A stretch of DNA of 64,000 nucleotides from Bacteroidetes bacterium OLB10 (lineage in GTDB: Bacteria; Bacteroidota; Bacteroidia; AKYH767-A; OLB10). A program made the translations under genes and the position numbers. This document shows, piece after piece, positions 6,692-16,021 of this stretch (position 1 is the first letter of the stretch; every line of letters begins with the position of its first letter). The stretch spans positions 1 through 64,000 of the forward strand of contig LNBX01000024.1 of the NCBI GenBank assembly GCA_001567275.1, read 5' to 3'. The notes beneath the pieces are model-generated. The model did not search any database, was not told the DNA's origin, and was given only the letters and a program-made list of their open reading frames with translations.

Positions 6692-7969
6692 ATGATTGCT
6701 GACTATCTTCCTGTAATTTTATCTTCACTAGCCTTTATTGCATTTTATTCAGGCATAGAGATTGCCTATCTTTCAAGTAATAAATTTAAGATTGAATTAG
6801 ACAGTAAACAGGGAAAATGGAGTGGCAGAATATTGTCTTTCTTCAGCAAATCACCCTCACGTTTTATATGTACCATATTGGTAGGGCTAAATATTTCACT
6901 GGTTGTTTATGGTACTTATATGAGTGAATTACTCAGGCCATGGATTATGCAATGGTTGCCTGAACGATTCGGTACTGAACCGGCAACTCTGATAATGGAA
7001 ACGGTGATAACAACTTTTTTTCTGCTGATTGCAGGAGAGTTTTTACCAAAGGTTTTGTTCAGCATAAACCCCAATGAGACGCTAACTTTTTTCAGTGGAT
7101 TTTTATGGCTGAGCTATATTATTTTGTTTCCGGTAGTATGGCTTATTCTCAAACTTTCTCACTTTTTATTGCGTCATCTTTTCAAAGTTGATTTTTCGGA
7201 GGAAAGCACCGGCTTTGGTCGTATTGATCTGGATAATTTTATTGGAGAGATAAGTGAAAAGTCAGGAGGTAAAGGTGAGTTTAATAAAGAAATTCAGATG
7301 TTTCAGAATGCACTCGACTTTGATAGCTTAAAGTTGAGACAATGTATGATACCAAGGAATGAAATCATCTCTATGAATGTGAACGATTCGGTGGAAGCGC
7401 TCAGAAAGAAATTTGTGGAAACCGGTTTATCAAAGATTATGATTTATCAGGGTACAAGAGATAACATTATTGGCTTTGTCCACAGTTACGAAATGTTTAA
7501 ACACCCAAAGGACATCATGTCTGTTTTGCTTCCTGTTTCTATTTTCCCTGAGACATTACCTGCGCGTCAGTTGCTGAGTCATTTTACTGCAAATCATCGC
7601 AGTGCCGCCATCATTGTAGATGAGTTTGGAACTACTTCGGGAATGGTGACGGTAGAAGATATAATGGAAGAAATTTTTGGTGAGATAAATGATGAGCATG
7701 ATGTGGACGAACTTTATGAAAAGAAAATTTCAGATACTGAGTTTTTGTTTGCAGGTCGCCTTGAAATAGATTTTCTGAATAAAAAATATAACCTCGAATT
7801 GCCTGAATCGGATGAATACACCACGCTTTCAGGTCTGATACTGTTTAATCTGGAAGACATCCCACATTTGCGGCAGCAACTTGTGGTAGGTAGTTACCAC
7901 CTTACTATTGAAGCTGTGAGCGGTAATAAAATCGAACAGGTAAGGTTAAAGATTCAGAACCCGGATTAA
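6692..7969 (+). CDS. CNNM/CorC-type membrane protein with CBS and transporter-associated domains
   Basis: The 425-residue protein has an N-terminal DUF21 (CNNM) domain with about four membrane segments (residues 1-160), a pair of CBS domains (about 195-320, with CMIPRNEIISMN and IVDEFGTTSGMVTVEDIMEEIFGEI), and a C-terminal CorC/HlyC domain (about 335-420). Family members transport or regulate divalent metals such as Mg2+ and were long misnamed hemolysins. GldE of Flavobacterium, linked to gliding and type IX secretion, has the same architecture and is a serious alternative; the presence of a type IX substrate in this window keeps it open. The gene follows lptC and the small membrane protein in a tight cluster. 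Confidence 0.85.
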   Translation: MIADYLPVILSSLAFIAFYSGIEIAYLSSNKFKIELDSKQGKWSGRILSFFSKSPSRFICTILVGLNISLVVYGTYMSELLRPWIMQWLPERFGTEPATLIMETVITTFFLLIAGEFLPKVLFSINPNETLTFFSGFLWLSYIILFPVVWLILKLSHFLLRHLFKVDFSEESTGFGRIDLDNFIGEISEKSGGKGEFNKEIQMFQNALDFDSLKLRQCMIPRNEIISMNVNDSVEALRKKFVETGLSKIMIYQGTRDNIIGFVHSYEMFKHPKDIMSVLLPVSIFPETLPARQLLSHFTANHRSAAIIVDEFGTTSGMVTVEDIMEEIFGEINDEHDVDELYEKKISDTEFLFAGRLEIDFLNKKYNLELPESDEYTTLSGLILFNLEDIPHLRQQLVVGSYHLTIEAVSGNKIEQVRLKIQNPD

Positions 7970-8062
7970 GACTTAATAATGAGAAGAAAAAATAGTCTCA
8001 TACAATAAACTTCCACTTATAAATGGAGAAAACATCTGCTTTAAACCTAAACCATAAAATCC

Positions 8063-8070
8063 TATCTTTG
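8063..8070 (+). promoter_or_regulatory. -7 promoter box TATCTTTG before the coiled-coil gene
   Basis: This is an exact TAnnTTTG match, 29 bases before the ATG at 8100. No good -33 TTG was found at the expected distance. Confidence 0.55.
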
Positions 8071-8099
8071 TAAGGTTGAATTTAATAATCTATTAAAAA

Positions 8100-8774
8100 A
8101 TGAAAAAGGTACTCTTAACAGTTTTTGTGAGTGGTTTGTTCTTTACTGCTCATTCACAAAGCATTAATGTGACAGAACAAAATGTATTGTTTTTAAACGG
8201 ACAACATCCTGCACTGGTAACAATGGTGTATAACAATTCCATGAGTGATGTTATGGAGAAATGGAAATCATTTTTGAAATCCTATAAGAATGAAAAAATT
8301 AAAGCAGATAAGAGCGGAGAAATTTTCGGAGATAATGTGCAGATAAAAGACTGGGGAAATAATCCTGTAGATATTTATGCACGTTTTGAAGAAAACAAAG
8401 CTGACCAGTCAGTGAAAGTGATGGCCGCTTTTGATCTTGGAGGAGCCTACCTTTCTTCAGCAGGCGATGCTGCAAAATATTCTTCTGCCGAAGGAATGAT
8501 TAAGAATTTTGCTATAGAAACAACTAAGGGACCATTAGCCGACAAAAAGAAAGAAGCTGAGAAATTGCTTTCACGTATGGAATCTGATAGAGACAGTCAG
8601 GAGAAAAATATAAAATCACTGAAAAGTGATATTGAAAGCTATAAAGACAAAATCAGCAAAGCAGAGAAAGATATTGAAAAAGGTGAAGCAGAACTGAGCA
8701 AAAAGAAATCTGAAATAGAAACACAAAGAACCAATGTTCAGCTAATAAACAGCCAGATTGAAGCAGTAAAATAA
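8100..8774 (+). CDS. Secreted protein with C-terminal coiled coil, unknown function
   Basis: The 224-residue product starts with a clear signal peptide (MKKVLLTVFVSGLFFTAHSQ, cleavage after HS or SQ). Residues about 20-140 form a mixed globular domain containing MEKWKSFLKSYKNEKI and an acidic stretch. Residues about 148-220 are a long Lys/Glu-rich heptad region predicted to form a coiled coil. I do not recognise a named domain. It has its own -7 box and ends 18 bases before rbfA, so rbfA and the methyltransferase may be read from the same promoter. It is probably periplasmic. Confidence 0.7.
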   Translation: MKKVLLTVFVSGLFFTAHSQSINVTEQNVLFLNGQHPALVTMVYNNSMSDVMEKWKSFLKSYKNEKIKADKSGEIFGDNVQIKDWGNNPVDIYARFEENKADQSVKVMAAFDLGGAYLSSAGDAAKYSSAEGMIKNFAIETTKGPLADKKKEAEKLLSRMESDRDSQEKNIKSLKSDIESYKDKISKAEKDIEKGEAELSKKKSEIETQRTNVQLINSQIEAVK

Positions 8775-8792
8775 TCAGTCAACATAAAGAGT

Positions 8793-9158
8793 ATGGACAG
8801 TACACGTCAGCAAAAGATTTCGCGGATGATTCAGAAAGAAATAAGCGAATTATTTCAGCATGAAGGGAAGGATATTTATGGAAATGCTTTTGTTACCGTT
8901 ACAAACGTAAGAGTGACACCTGACCTTGGAGTTGCCTATATCAGGTTAAGTCTTTTCAAGCAAAAAAATGCACAACAGGTTGTTGATGATATGAACAAAC
9001 ACATGCACGATATCAGAAGAAGACTTGGCAACCGTATCAAAAATCAGATCAGGCATATTCCTGAATTAAAGTTTTTCAATGATGAAAGTCTGGACTATGT
9101 AGATCATATGGAACAGTTGTTTAAAGAAATTCATAAAGACGATACAAAAGAAGATTAA
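8793..9158 (+). CDS. rbfA: Ribosome-binding factor A
   Basis: The 121-residue product has the RbfA KH-like fold. It shows STRQQKISRMIQKEISELF, then VTNVRVTPDLGVAYIRLSLF (the VTpDLs..kVyvS signature region), and the helix RRRLGNRIKNQIRHIPELKFFND ending in DESLDYVDHMEQLF. RbfA binds the 30S subunit near helix 1 and 28 of 16S rRNA and helps its maturation and cold growth. Length is normal. It lies 18 bases after the coiled-coil gene and 8 bases before the methyltransferase gene, which suggests one operon. Confidence 0.92.
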   Translation: MDSTRQQKISRMIQKEISELFQHEGKDIYGNAFVTVTNVRVTPDLGVAYIRLSLFKQKNAQQVVDDMNKHMHDIRRRLGNRIKNQIRHIPELKFFNDESLDYVDHMEQLFKEIHKDDTKED

Positions 9159-9166
9159 GCCAAACG

Positions 9167-9976
9167 ATGCATTACGATCCCATCAAACGCTCGCTTGGCG
9201 AAGTGTTTAATAAGACTCCTTTTTTAAGAAAGATTTTTTACCGTTTGCTCGATTTGTTACTCCTGCGGGCATGGCATATCCATAAAGAACTTAAGCCATG
9301 GTTGCGCCAGCATAATCAGGGAGCAGATGTGCTGGATGCAGGGGCAGGATTCGGGCAATATACTTATTGGCTGTCGCGCAAAAACAACAAGCTGAAAATT
9401 TATGCAGTGGATGTGAAGGAAGAGCAAGTACGCGACTGTAATAATTTTTTTAAAGCTATTGGATACAACAACGTATTGTTTGGAGTAGAAGACTTAGTTG
9501 TTTATCAGAAACCGGATACCTATAATCTGATTGTTTGTGTAGATGTGATGGAACACATTCTCGAAGATGAGAAAGTGTTTTCAAACTATGTTGCATCTTT
9601 AAAAAAGGGAGGTATGCTGATTATTTCAACGCCTAGCGACCAGGGTGGCAGCGATGTGCATGAAGGCGGAGATACGTCTTTTATTGAAGAACATGTGCGT
9701 GATGGATATAATATAAAAGATATTGAACAGAAACTTTTAAGAGCAGGTTTCAGCCGTGTAGATGCACGATACAGCTATGGAAGTCCCGGAAAAATTTCAT
9801 GGCGATTGTCAATGAAATATCCCATCTCATTACTCGGAGTATCAAAATTATTTTTTGTTGTATTACCATTTTATTACCTGTTGGTATATCCTATCTGTTA
9901 TGTGCTCAACTATGCTGACACTGCAGGAAATCATCCTACAGGTACAGGACTTATTGTAAAGGCATGGAAAGATTAA
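9167..9976 (+). CDS. Class I SAM-dependent methyltransferase
   Basis: The 269-residue protein has the Rossmann methyltransferase motif I (VLDAGAGFGQYTYWL), an acidic strand-2 end (YAVDVKEEQ), and motif IV-like YNLIVCVDVMEHILEDE, followed by KKGGMLIISTPS. These mark SAM binding of the UbiG/COQ5-like type. A hydrophobic stretch near residues 220-250 (LFFVVLPFYYLLVYPICYVLN) suggests membrane association, so the substrate may be a lipid or an undecaprenyl-linked sugar. It follows rbfA by 8 bases. The substrate is unknown. Confidence 0.8.
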   Translation: MHYDPIKRSLGEVFNKTPFLRKIFYRLLDLLLLRAWHIHKELKPWLRQHNQGADVLDAGAGFGQYTYWLSRKNNKLKIYAVDVKEEQVRDCNNFFKAIGYNNVLFGVEDLVVYQKPDTYNLIVCVDVMEHILEDEKVFSNYVASLKKGGMLIISTPSDQGGSDVHEGGDTSFIEEHVRDGYNIKDIEQKLLRAGFSRVDARYSYGSPGKISWRLSMKYPISLLGVSKLFFVVLPFYYLLVYPICYVLNYADTAGNHPTGTGLIVKAWKD

Positions 9977-10086
9977 GTGATGATCATGCACTTATAAGTG
10001 CAGTTATTACTCTGTTCTTTCCCACTTTGTTAAACATTATAATTTGCACCATTCTTTCATAAGTATTACCAAAATCAAATTACAAA

Positions 10087-13000
10087 ATGAAGTACATTAC
10101 TAATTTTTTCAGAGTATGTGTAATTACTCTGTTTGCTGTTGTAAACGTTAAAGCAGCTGACTCCCGTGGTTTCTGGAAAGATATTTCAGAATCAGAAATA
10201 GCAACTACAGGAGAGCGTTACACCATCCCTTCAAAATTCAGAGCACTGCGACTGGATTTAAATCAAATGAGACAATATTTGTCAGCCGCACCTATGGAGC
10301 CGGCACAAACGGCTAATCTAAAAAATGGTTTGCTGTTTGAAATGCCAATGCCTGATGGCAGTTTTCAGCGCTTTCAGATATTTGAATATGCTATGATGCA
10401 TCCTGATCTGGCTGCTAAATTTCCTTCTATAAAAACGTATACAGGTCAGGGAATTGACGATGCATCAGCATCCATTAAACTCGATGTAACACAATTGGGT
10501 TTTCATGCAATGACCTTGTCACCCAAAGGCAGTGTGTTTATTGATACATATAATAAAAACACAACTACAGAATATATATGCTATGATAAGAAGGACCTGA
10601 TGAGGACATCTTCTTTTACCTGTGAGTTTAATGATCTTACCAACGGGCTTATAAAAGTTCCTGATGCAACAAGTGCTCAGCGTTCCAGTGGTACGCAACT
10701 TAGAACTTATCGTTTGGCAATGGCTTGTACGGGAGAGTATGCAGCGTTTTATGGAGGAACAATTTCAGGTGCCATGGCTGGTATAATAACAACCGTTAAC
10801 CGGGTGAATGGTGTTTATGAAACTGAGTGCAGCATTAGATTGGTGTTGATTGCAAATAATAATCAGATAATTTATACCAATAGCTCAACAGACCCATATA
10901 CCAACAGTAATGGCTCTACAATGCTTGGACAAAATCAAAATAATATAGACAATGTGATAGGTTCAGCTAATTATGATATTGGCCACGTAGTGAGTACAGG
11001 TGGTGGTGGTGTTGCTTATCTCGGAGTGATATGTACTTCGGGAAGTAAAGCCAGAGGAGTAACAGGAAGTTCTGCTCCTACAGGTGATGCGTTTGACATT
11101 GACTATGTAGCTCATGAAATGGGTCATCAGTTTGGAGGTAATCACACCTTTAACAGTACGACAGGAAGTTGTAGTGGGAATCGAGCATCTTCAGCAGCTT
11201 ACGAACCGGGAAGTGGTATTACCATTATGGCTTATGCCGGAATTTGCGGTTCAGATGATCTTGCTCCACATAGCATAGCTTACTTCCACACAAAAAGTTT
11301 TGATGAGATTAATATTTATTCAACTACCGGAAACGGAAACAGCTGTCCTGTAAATACAAGTACAGGAAATAATCCTCCTGTTGTAACAAGTATGGGTAGT
11401 ACATATAGCATACCAATCAGTACACCTTTTGTATTAACAGGTGCAGCTACTGATGCAGACAGCGATCCTATATATTACAGCTGGGAAGAATATGACTTAG
11501 GCCCGGCAGGTGCATGGAATGTACAGTCAACCACAGCGCCACAATTCAGACCTTTTGAACCAACACTTTCACCATCGCGTACATTTCCACAAATGTCGGA
11601 TGTGGTGAACAATACAACTACTGTTGGAGAATTGTTACCCAATCAGGCACGCACATTAAAATTCAGACTCACGGTACGTGACAACAGATCAGGAGGAGGT
11701 GGAGTGATGCATCCTGACACAACTCTCAACATCAGTGTTGTAAACTCAGGAGGCGCTTTTGCTGTAACAGCTCCCAATACTGCAGTGACGTGGGCAGGAG
11801 GAAGCTCTCAAACTGTAACATGGAATGTAAGTGGTACAACAGGAAACGGAATAAACACTGCCAATGTAAAAATTTCATTAAGTACAGATGGAGGTTATAC
11901 TTACCCAACGGTTTTGTTAGCAAGCACACCAAACGATGGCAGCCAGAGCATAACTGTTCCTAACATAGCAACAACTACTGCACGTATAAAAGTTGAAGCT
12001 GTAGGAAATATATTTTTCGATATCAGCAATGTGAATTTTACAATCACACAATCAGTAGGTTTAACAACCATTACAACATCAGCGGTTTCTCCTCTGACTT
12101 ACTGTGCAGGTTCATCAGTTAATGTTTCATTTACAACAGATGCTGCAGCTAATTCAGGAAATATTTTTACTGCTCAACTTTCAAATGCCGCTGGGTCGTT
12201 TTCTAATCCAACAAACATTGGTACTATAAACTCAACTGCAGCAGGAACAATAGCATGTGTTATACCTGCAGGAACTTCTGCCGGAAATGGTTATCGAATA
12301 AGAGTGGTGAGTTCTAATCCAGTAGTAACGGGAAGCGATAACGGATCAAATATTACAATCAGTACAAACCCAACGCCATCCATCAGCGGAACATTAAGTT
12401 TCTGTCAGGGAAGTTCAACAACCCTGAATGCAGGAAGCGGTTACAGCAGTTATCTGTGGTCAACAGGAGCAAACACACAAACAATTAACGTAAACACAGC
12501 AGGAACATTTACAGTTACAGTTACCAATGCAAATGGTTGCAGCGGAAGTGCTTCTGCTACTACAAGTGTAAACGCATTACCGGTTGCCTCAATTACACCT
12601 TCAGGAACAGTTACTACATGTAATACTTCACAATTATTGTCAGCAACAACAGGAGCAGGTTATAACTATCAATGGCGTTTGAACGGAAGTAATATTAATG
12701 GTGCAACAGCAGACACTTATACAGCAACAGCATCGGGAGTATATGATGTAGTTGTTACTGCTAATGGTTGTTCAGCTACATCATCTCAAACAAATTTAAG
12801 TTTAGGAACAGGAACTCCGGTAATTACTACCAATGGCAGCACAACAATCTGTTCAGCATCATCAGTAGTTTTGACAGCACCTGCCGGTGCAAGTGCTTAT
12901 CAATGGTATAGAAATAATGTAGCACTTGCTACCGGTACTGGGCAGAATTATACAGCCAATTCACATGGAACATATTATTGTAATGTAACAGGAAGTTGCT

Positions 13001-14511
13001 CAGGAAACTCAAACTCTATTGTAGTTTCTGTAATCAATAATCCTACTCCGGTAATAAGTTCTACTACACCAAGAACATTTTGCTCCCCAGGTTATGTAGT
13101 GCTTACTGCAAATTCATTTCCCGGGGTAACATATCAATGGCAAAAGAACAGCGTAGATATTCAGGGAGCTACTTCGGGTACTTATACAGCATACGACCCG
13201 GGAAATTATAGTGTAGTTGAAACAGCGAACGGATGCTCTAAAACTGCAAAAGCAAAAGTTTTATCAGCGTCTGTAATTACAGCGCAAATAAGCACGAATG
13301 ACCCAACAACTATATGTGCCATGAACGGAACAGTTTTAATGAATGTAGATAATGTTATACCCGGTTATAGTTATCAATGGCAAAAAGATGGAGTTGCTAT
13401 CAGTGGAGCTACATCTACAAGTTACACAGCAACTTCTTCAGGAAATTATACCTGTCAGGTGAGTGCTTTATGCGGTACTAACATTTCAAATGTAATTGGT
13501 GTTTCAATAGGAACATTTGTTGCTTCAATTCTTCCTGCCGGCACTGTTTATGTTTGCTCTGGAGCAAGTATAGATCTTTATGCGAGTACAGGAACTGGGT
13601 TTACTTATCAGTGGAAATTAAACGGAACAGATATTCAGGGTGCTAATAGTTCTACACTCACCGTAAACACTGCAGGAAATTATTCTGTATATATGACATC
13701 GCCTTGCGGAAATGCACTTTCCAACACAGTTACAGTTAACAGTGCAACCGTGGTTGCATCTATAACACCTGCAGGTACATCCACAATTTGTGCTGCACAG
13801 TTTATACAATTTAGCACACCTGCAGATCCTGCATATACCTACCAGTGGTATCGTAATAATGTTATTATCCCTTCAGGAATAAATGACTCATATACTACAG
13901 GAACCAAAGGAACTTATAAAGTTGTTGTTTCACTTAATGGAATATGCCCTGTTACATCGAATGAAGTTGTGGTTAATGTAATTAATAACCCTACACCGGT
14001 GAATACAGCTTCAGGGCCTTTAACTTTTTGTGATGGAGATTCAGTTACATTAAATACAAATTTCTGGAATGGTGCCTCTTATCAATGGACTAAAAACAGT
14101 GTTGATATTCCCGGAGCAACAGCATTGAGTTATACTGCTACAACTAAAGGTTCGTACAGGGTGAGACAAACAGGCAATGGCTGTTCAAAATTATCGCCAC
14201 CTGCATCTGTTAAAGTAAACTCATGTCGTCTGGCAGCAGATGGAATTACTGAGTTGAACGAAGATGTTTCCGTTACAATTATTCCTAATCCGATAGTAAA
14301 TATTTCTGAAATTGTTGTTGATGGTGATATTACAATTAGCAATGCTCAGTTGGAAGTTTATGACCTGATTGGCAACAAAGTTATTTCCATTAAAAATATT
14401 CAAACCAACCGTTTGAGTTTTGAAAAAGGAAATCTCCGCCCCGGAATTTATATGATGAATTTTGTAAACGGAGATGGTGTTTCTGTGAGCAAACGTTTTG
14501 TAGTTCAGTAA
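10087..14511 (+). CDS. Secreted reprolysin-like metalloprotease with Ig-like repeats and T9SS sorting domain
   Basis: The 1474-residue protein begins with a signal peptide ending near VKAADS, then a propeptide-like region (about 25-200). The catalytic domain carries the HExxHxxGxxH zinc motif with His343, Glu344, His347 and His353 (HEMGHQFGGNH) and a downstream Met-turn (TIMAYAGIC), as in M12B reprolysin-like metzincins. After a cadherin/PKD-like part (about 430-660) come about nine Ig-like modules of 75-90 residues with recurring YQW and GxY/TATSSGNY motifs. The last about 75 residues (IPNPIV... GNKVISI... LRPGIYMMNF...KRFVVQ) are a type A sorting domain of the type IX secretion system, so it should be exported and fixed to the cell surface or released. 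The gene is monocistronic. A role in protein degradation outside the cell is inferred. Confidence 0.9.
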   Translation: MKYITNFFRVCVITLFAVVNVKAADSRGFWKDISESEIATTGERYTIPSKFRALRLDLNQMRQYLSAAPMEPAQTANLKNGLLFEMPMPDGSFQRFQIFEYAMMHPDLAAKFPSIKTYTGQGIDDASASIKLDVTQLGFHAMTLSPKGSVFIDTYNKNTTTEYICYDKKDLMRTSSFTCEFNDLTNGLIKVPDATSAQRSSGTQLRTYRLAMACTGEYAAFYGGTISGAMAGIITTVNRVNGVYETECSIRLVLIANNNQIIYTNSSTDPYTNSNGSTMLGQNQNNIDNVIGSANYDIGHVVSTGGGGVAYLGVICTSGSKARGVTGSSAPTGDAFDIDYVAHEMGHQFGGNHTFNSTTGSCSGNRASSAAYEPGSGITIMAYAGICGSDDLAPHSIAYFHTKSFDEINIYSTTGNGNSCPVNTSTGNNPPVVTSMGSTYSIPISTPFVLTGAATDADSDPIYYSWEEYDLGPAGAWNVQSTTAPQFRPFEPTLSPSRTFPQMSDVVNNTTTVGELLPNQARTLKFRLTVRDNRSGGGGVMHPDTTLNISVVNSGGAFAVTAPNTAVTWAGGSSQTVTWNVSGTTGNGINTANVKISLSTDGGYTYPTVLLASTPNDGSQSITVPNIATTTARIKVEAVGNIFFDISNVNFTITQSVGLTTITTSAVSPLTYCAGSSVNVSFTTDAAANSGNIFTAQLSNAAGSFSNPTNIGTINSTAAGTIACVIPAGTSAGNGYRIRVVSSNPVVTGSDNGSNITISTNPTPSISGTLSFCQGSSTTLNAGSGYSSYLWSTGANTQTINVNTAGTFTVTVTNANGCSGSASATTSVNALPVASITPSGTVTTCNTSQLLSATTGAGYNYQWRLNGSNINGATADTYTATASGVYDVVVTANGCSATSSQTNLSLGTGTPVITTNGSTTICSASSVVLTAPAGASAYQWYRNNVALATGTGQNYTANSHGTYYCNVTGSCSGNSNSIVVSVINNPTPVISSTTPRTFCSPGYVVLTANSFPGVTYQWQKNSVDIQGATSGTYTAYDPGNYSVVETANGCSKTAKAKVLSASVITAQISTNDPTTICAMNGTVLMNVDNVIPGYSYQWQKDGVAISGATSTSYTATSSGNYTCQVSALCGTNISNVIGVSIGTFVASILPAGTVYVCSGASIDLYASTGTGFTYQWKLNGTDIQGANSSTLTVNTAGNYSVYMTSPCGNALSNTVTVNSATVVASITPAGTSTICAAQFIQFSTPADPAYTYQWYRNNVIIPSGINDSYTTGTKGTYKVVVSLNGICPVTSNEVVVNVINNPTPVNTASGPLTFCDGDSVTLNTNFWNGASYQWTKNSVDIPGATALSYTATTKGSYRVRQTGNGCSKLSPPASVKVNSCRLAADGITELNEDVSVTIIPNPIVNISEIVVDGDITISNAQLEVYDLIGNKVISIKNIQTNRLSFEKGNLRPGIYMMNFVNGDGVSVSKRFVVQ

Positions 14512-14524
14512 ATGAGTAAGTTTA

Positions 14525-15202
14525 TTGAAACAACCTGAAATAATATTCGAAGACTATTACCTTGCCGTGCTGCATAAGCCGGCAGGGTTAATGGTCGAGG
14601 ATGATGGATTTGGCAATCCATCAGTTCAGCAGTGGATGCTTCAGCATCTTCAGAAAAAATTTCCTGACCATAAAACTTATTTCATTGCTTTCCCTCATCG
14701 CCTCGACAGGGTGACAGAGGGATTACTGCTGGTGGCAAAAACCAAAGCAGCCCTTACAACTCTGAATAAGCAGTTTGAAAACAAAACAGTAAGGAAAATT
14801 TATCATGCACTTATCCAACAGCCGTTGCGACATGCTTCAGGAACTTTGCGTCATTATCATAAGAAAGATGTCAAACTTAAGAAGGCAATAATATCACTGA
14901 AACCAAAAGAAGGTTTTTCACCCTGTGAATTGAAATATGAAACCGTTGTTTCAGATAAAACGAATTACTTTTTGTTAAAAATTGAATTACTCACAGGGAG
15001 ATATCATCAGATTCGTGCCCAACTTGCATTTGAAAAATCTCCTGTAATTGGTGATGTGGCTTACGGCTCTGATATTGCAAAAGGAAAAAACAGAATTGCT
15101 CTAGCGGCAACTGAATTATTATTTCATCATCCTAAATCAAACGAGCCTATGCTGTTTGAACTGGATTGGCAAAAGATATTTTCAGGATTTTTAAGTAAAT
15201 GA
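14525..15202 (+). CDS. RluA-family 23S/tRNA pseudouridine synthase
   Basis: This 225-residue enzyme has the RluA catalytic motif HRLDRVTEGLLLVAK with Asp61 as the predicted nucleophile, then ENKTVRKIYHALI and the C-terminal TGRYHQIRAQLA motif. It isomerises uridine to pseudouridine in RNA. The N-terminal S4 domain of RluC/RluD is absent, which fits the shorter RluA/TruC-type members. The start is a TTG at 14525; an out-of-frame ATG at 14512 stops after eight codons. It starts only 13 bases after the metalloprotease stop. The exact target nucleotide cannot be told from the sequence. Confidence 0.85.
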   Translation: MKQPEIIFEDYYLAVLHKPAGLMVEDDGFGNPSVQQWMLQHLQKKFPDHKTYFIAFPHRLDRVTEGLLLVAKTKAALTTLNKQFENKTVRKIYHALIQQPLRHASGTLRHYHKKDVKLKKAIISLKPKEGFSPCELKYETVVSDKTNYFLLKIELLTGRYHQIRAQLAFEKSPVIGDVAYGSDIAKGKNRIALAATELLFHHPKSNEPMLFELDWQKIFSGFLSK

Positions 15203-15223
15203 AACAGTGCACCATTACCTGAA

Positions 15224-15256
15224 TTGGCTATGGTTCTTCTTAACTGAGTATCTTTG
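15224..15256 (+). promoter_or_regulatory. Promoter of lipB (TTG-N22-TATCTTTG)
   Basis: TTG at 15224-15226 and TATCTTTG at 15249-15256 are both exact consensus matches with allowed spacing. The -7 box overlaps the most upstream in-frame TTG of lipB, so that codon cannot be the start. Confidence 0.7.
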
Positions 15257-15274
15257 TCATTTTATTTTTATCCA

Positions 15275-16018
15275 TTGCAAAAAATATTTTTTAGTGATTT
15301 AGGCAGGATTGATTACCTCAAGTCGTGGCAATTACAGGAGGATTTACTTCAGCAAATTGTTCAGATAAAACTTGAAGGACGTAATAACCATTTGGGTGAT
15401 AAAGCTCCTACGCCTCATTACCTTTTGTTTTGCGAGCATCCGCATGTTTATACATTAGGAAAAAGTGGAAGCAGCGAACATTTGCTGATTAATCAACATG
15501 AGCTATTAAAGCAACAAATCACCTTTGTCAAAACAAACCGTGGAGGTGATATTACCTATCATGGTCCCGGACAGATAGTAGGCTATCCCATTCTCAACCT
15601 CGATTTGTTTTTTAACGATGTGCATCTTTATGTGCGAAATCTGGAGGAAGTTATCATACGCACAATTGCTGAATATGGAGTTGTGGGCACAAGAATTCCC
15701 AAGCTTACCGGAGTGTGGATTGACGGTGGCACTTCTAAGGCAAGGAAAATTTGCGCATTTGGTGTGAGGTGCAGCCGCTGGGTAACAATGCATGGCTGGG
15801 CATTAAATGTGAATACACAACTGGAATATTTTAATCATATTGTTCCATGCGGAATCAGTGATAAATCGGTAACTTCCTTGCAACAGGAAACAGGAAAAGA
15901 ATTTGATGAGAAAGAGGTAAAAGCAAAATTACTTACTCATTTTACAGAGGTGTTTCAGGTGCAGGCTGAAACAATTCCTGCGGAACAGTTACTTTTGGCT
16001 AATCATATTATTTCCTGA
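15275..16018 (+). CDS. lipB: Octanoyltransferase LipB
   Basis: LipB moves octanoyl groups from acyl carrier protein to the lipoyl domains of 2-oxoacid dehydrogenases and GcvH, the first step of lipoate synthesis. The protein shows FCEHPHVYTLGKSG, the RGGDITYHGPGQIVGYPIL motif, and later KICAFGVRCSRWVTMHGWALNVN with FNHIVPCGISDKSVTSL, where Cys and Lys of PCG.....K are the expected catalytic pair. An earlier in-frame TTG at 15254 lies inside the promoter box, so TTG 15275 (LQKIFFSDLGRIDY) is preferred; no ATG is available. Length from there is 247 residues, near the family norm. It may support the odhB-encoded lipoyl enzyme also in this window. The serine hydrolase gene follows 3 bases later. 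Confidence 0.9.
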   Translation: MQKIFFSDLGRIDYLKSWQLQEDLLQQIVQIKLEGRNNHLGDKAPTPHYLLFCEHPHVYTLGKSGSSEHLLINQHELLKQQITFVKTNRGGDITYHGPGQIVGYPILNLDLFFNDVHLYVRNLEEVIIRTIAEYGVVGTRIPKLTGVWIDGGTSKARKICAFGVRCSRWVTMHGWALNVNTQLEYFNHIVPCGISDKSVTSLQQETGKEFDEKEVKAKLLTHFTEVFQVQAETIPAEQLLLANHIIS

Positions 16019-16021
16019 ATC

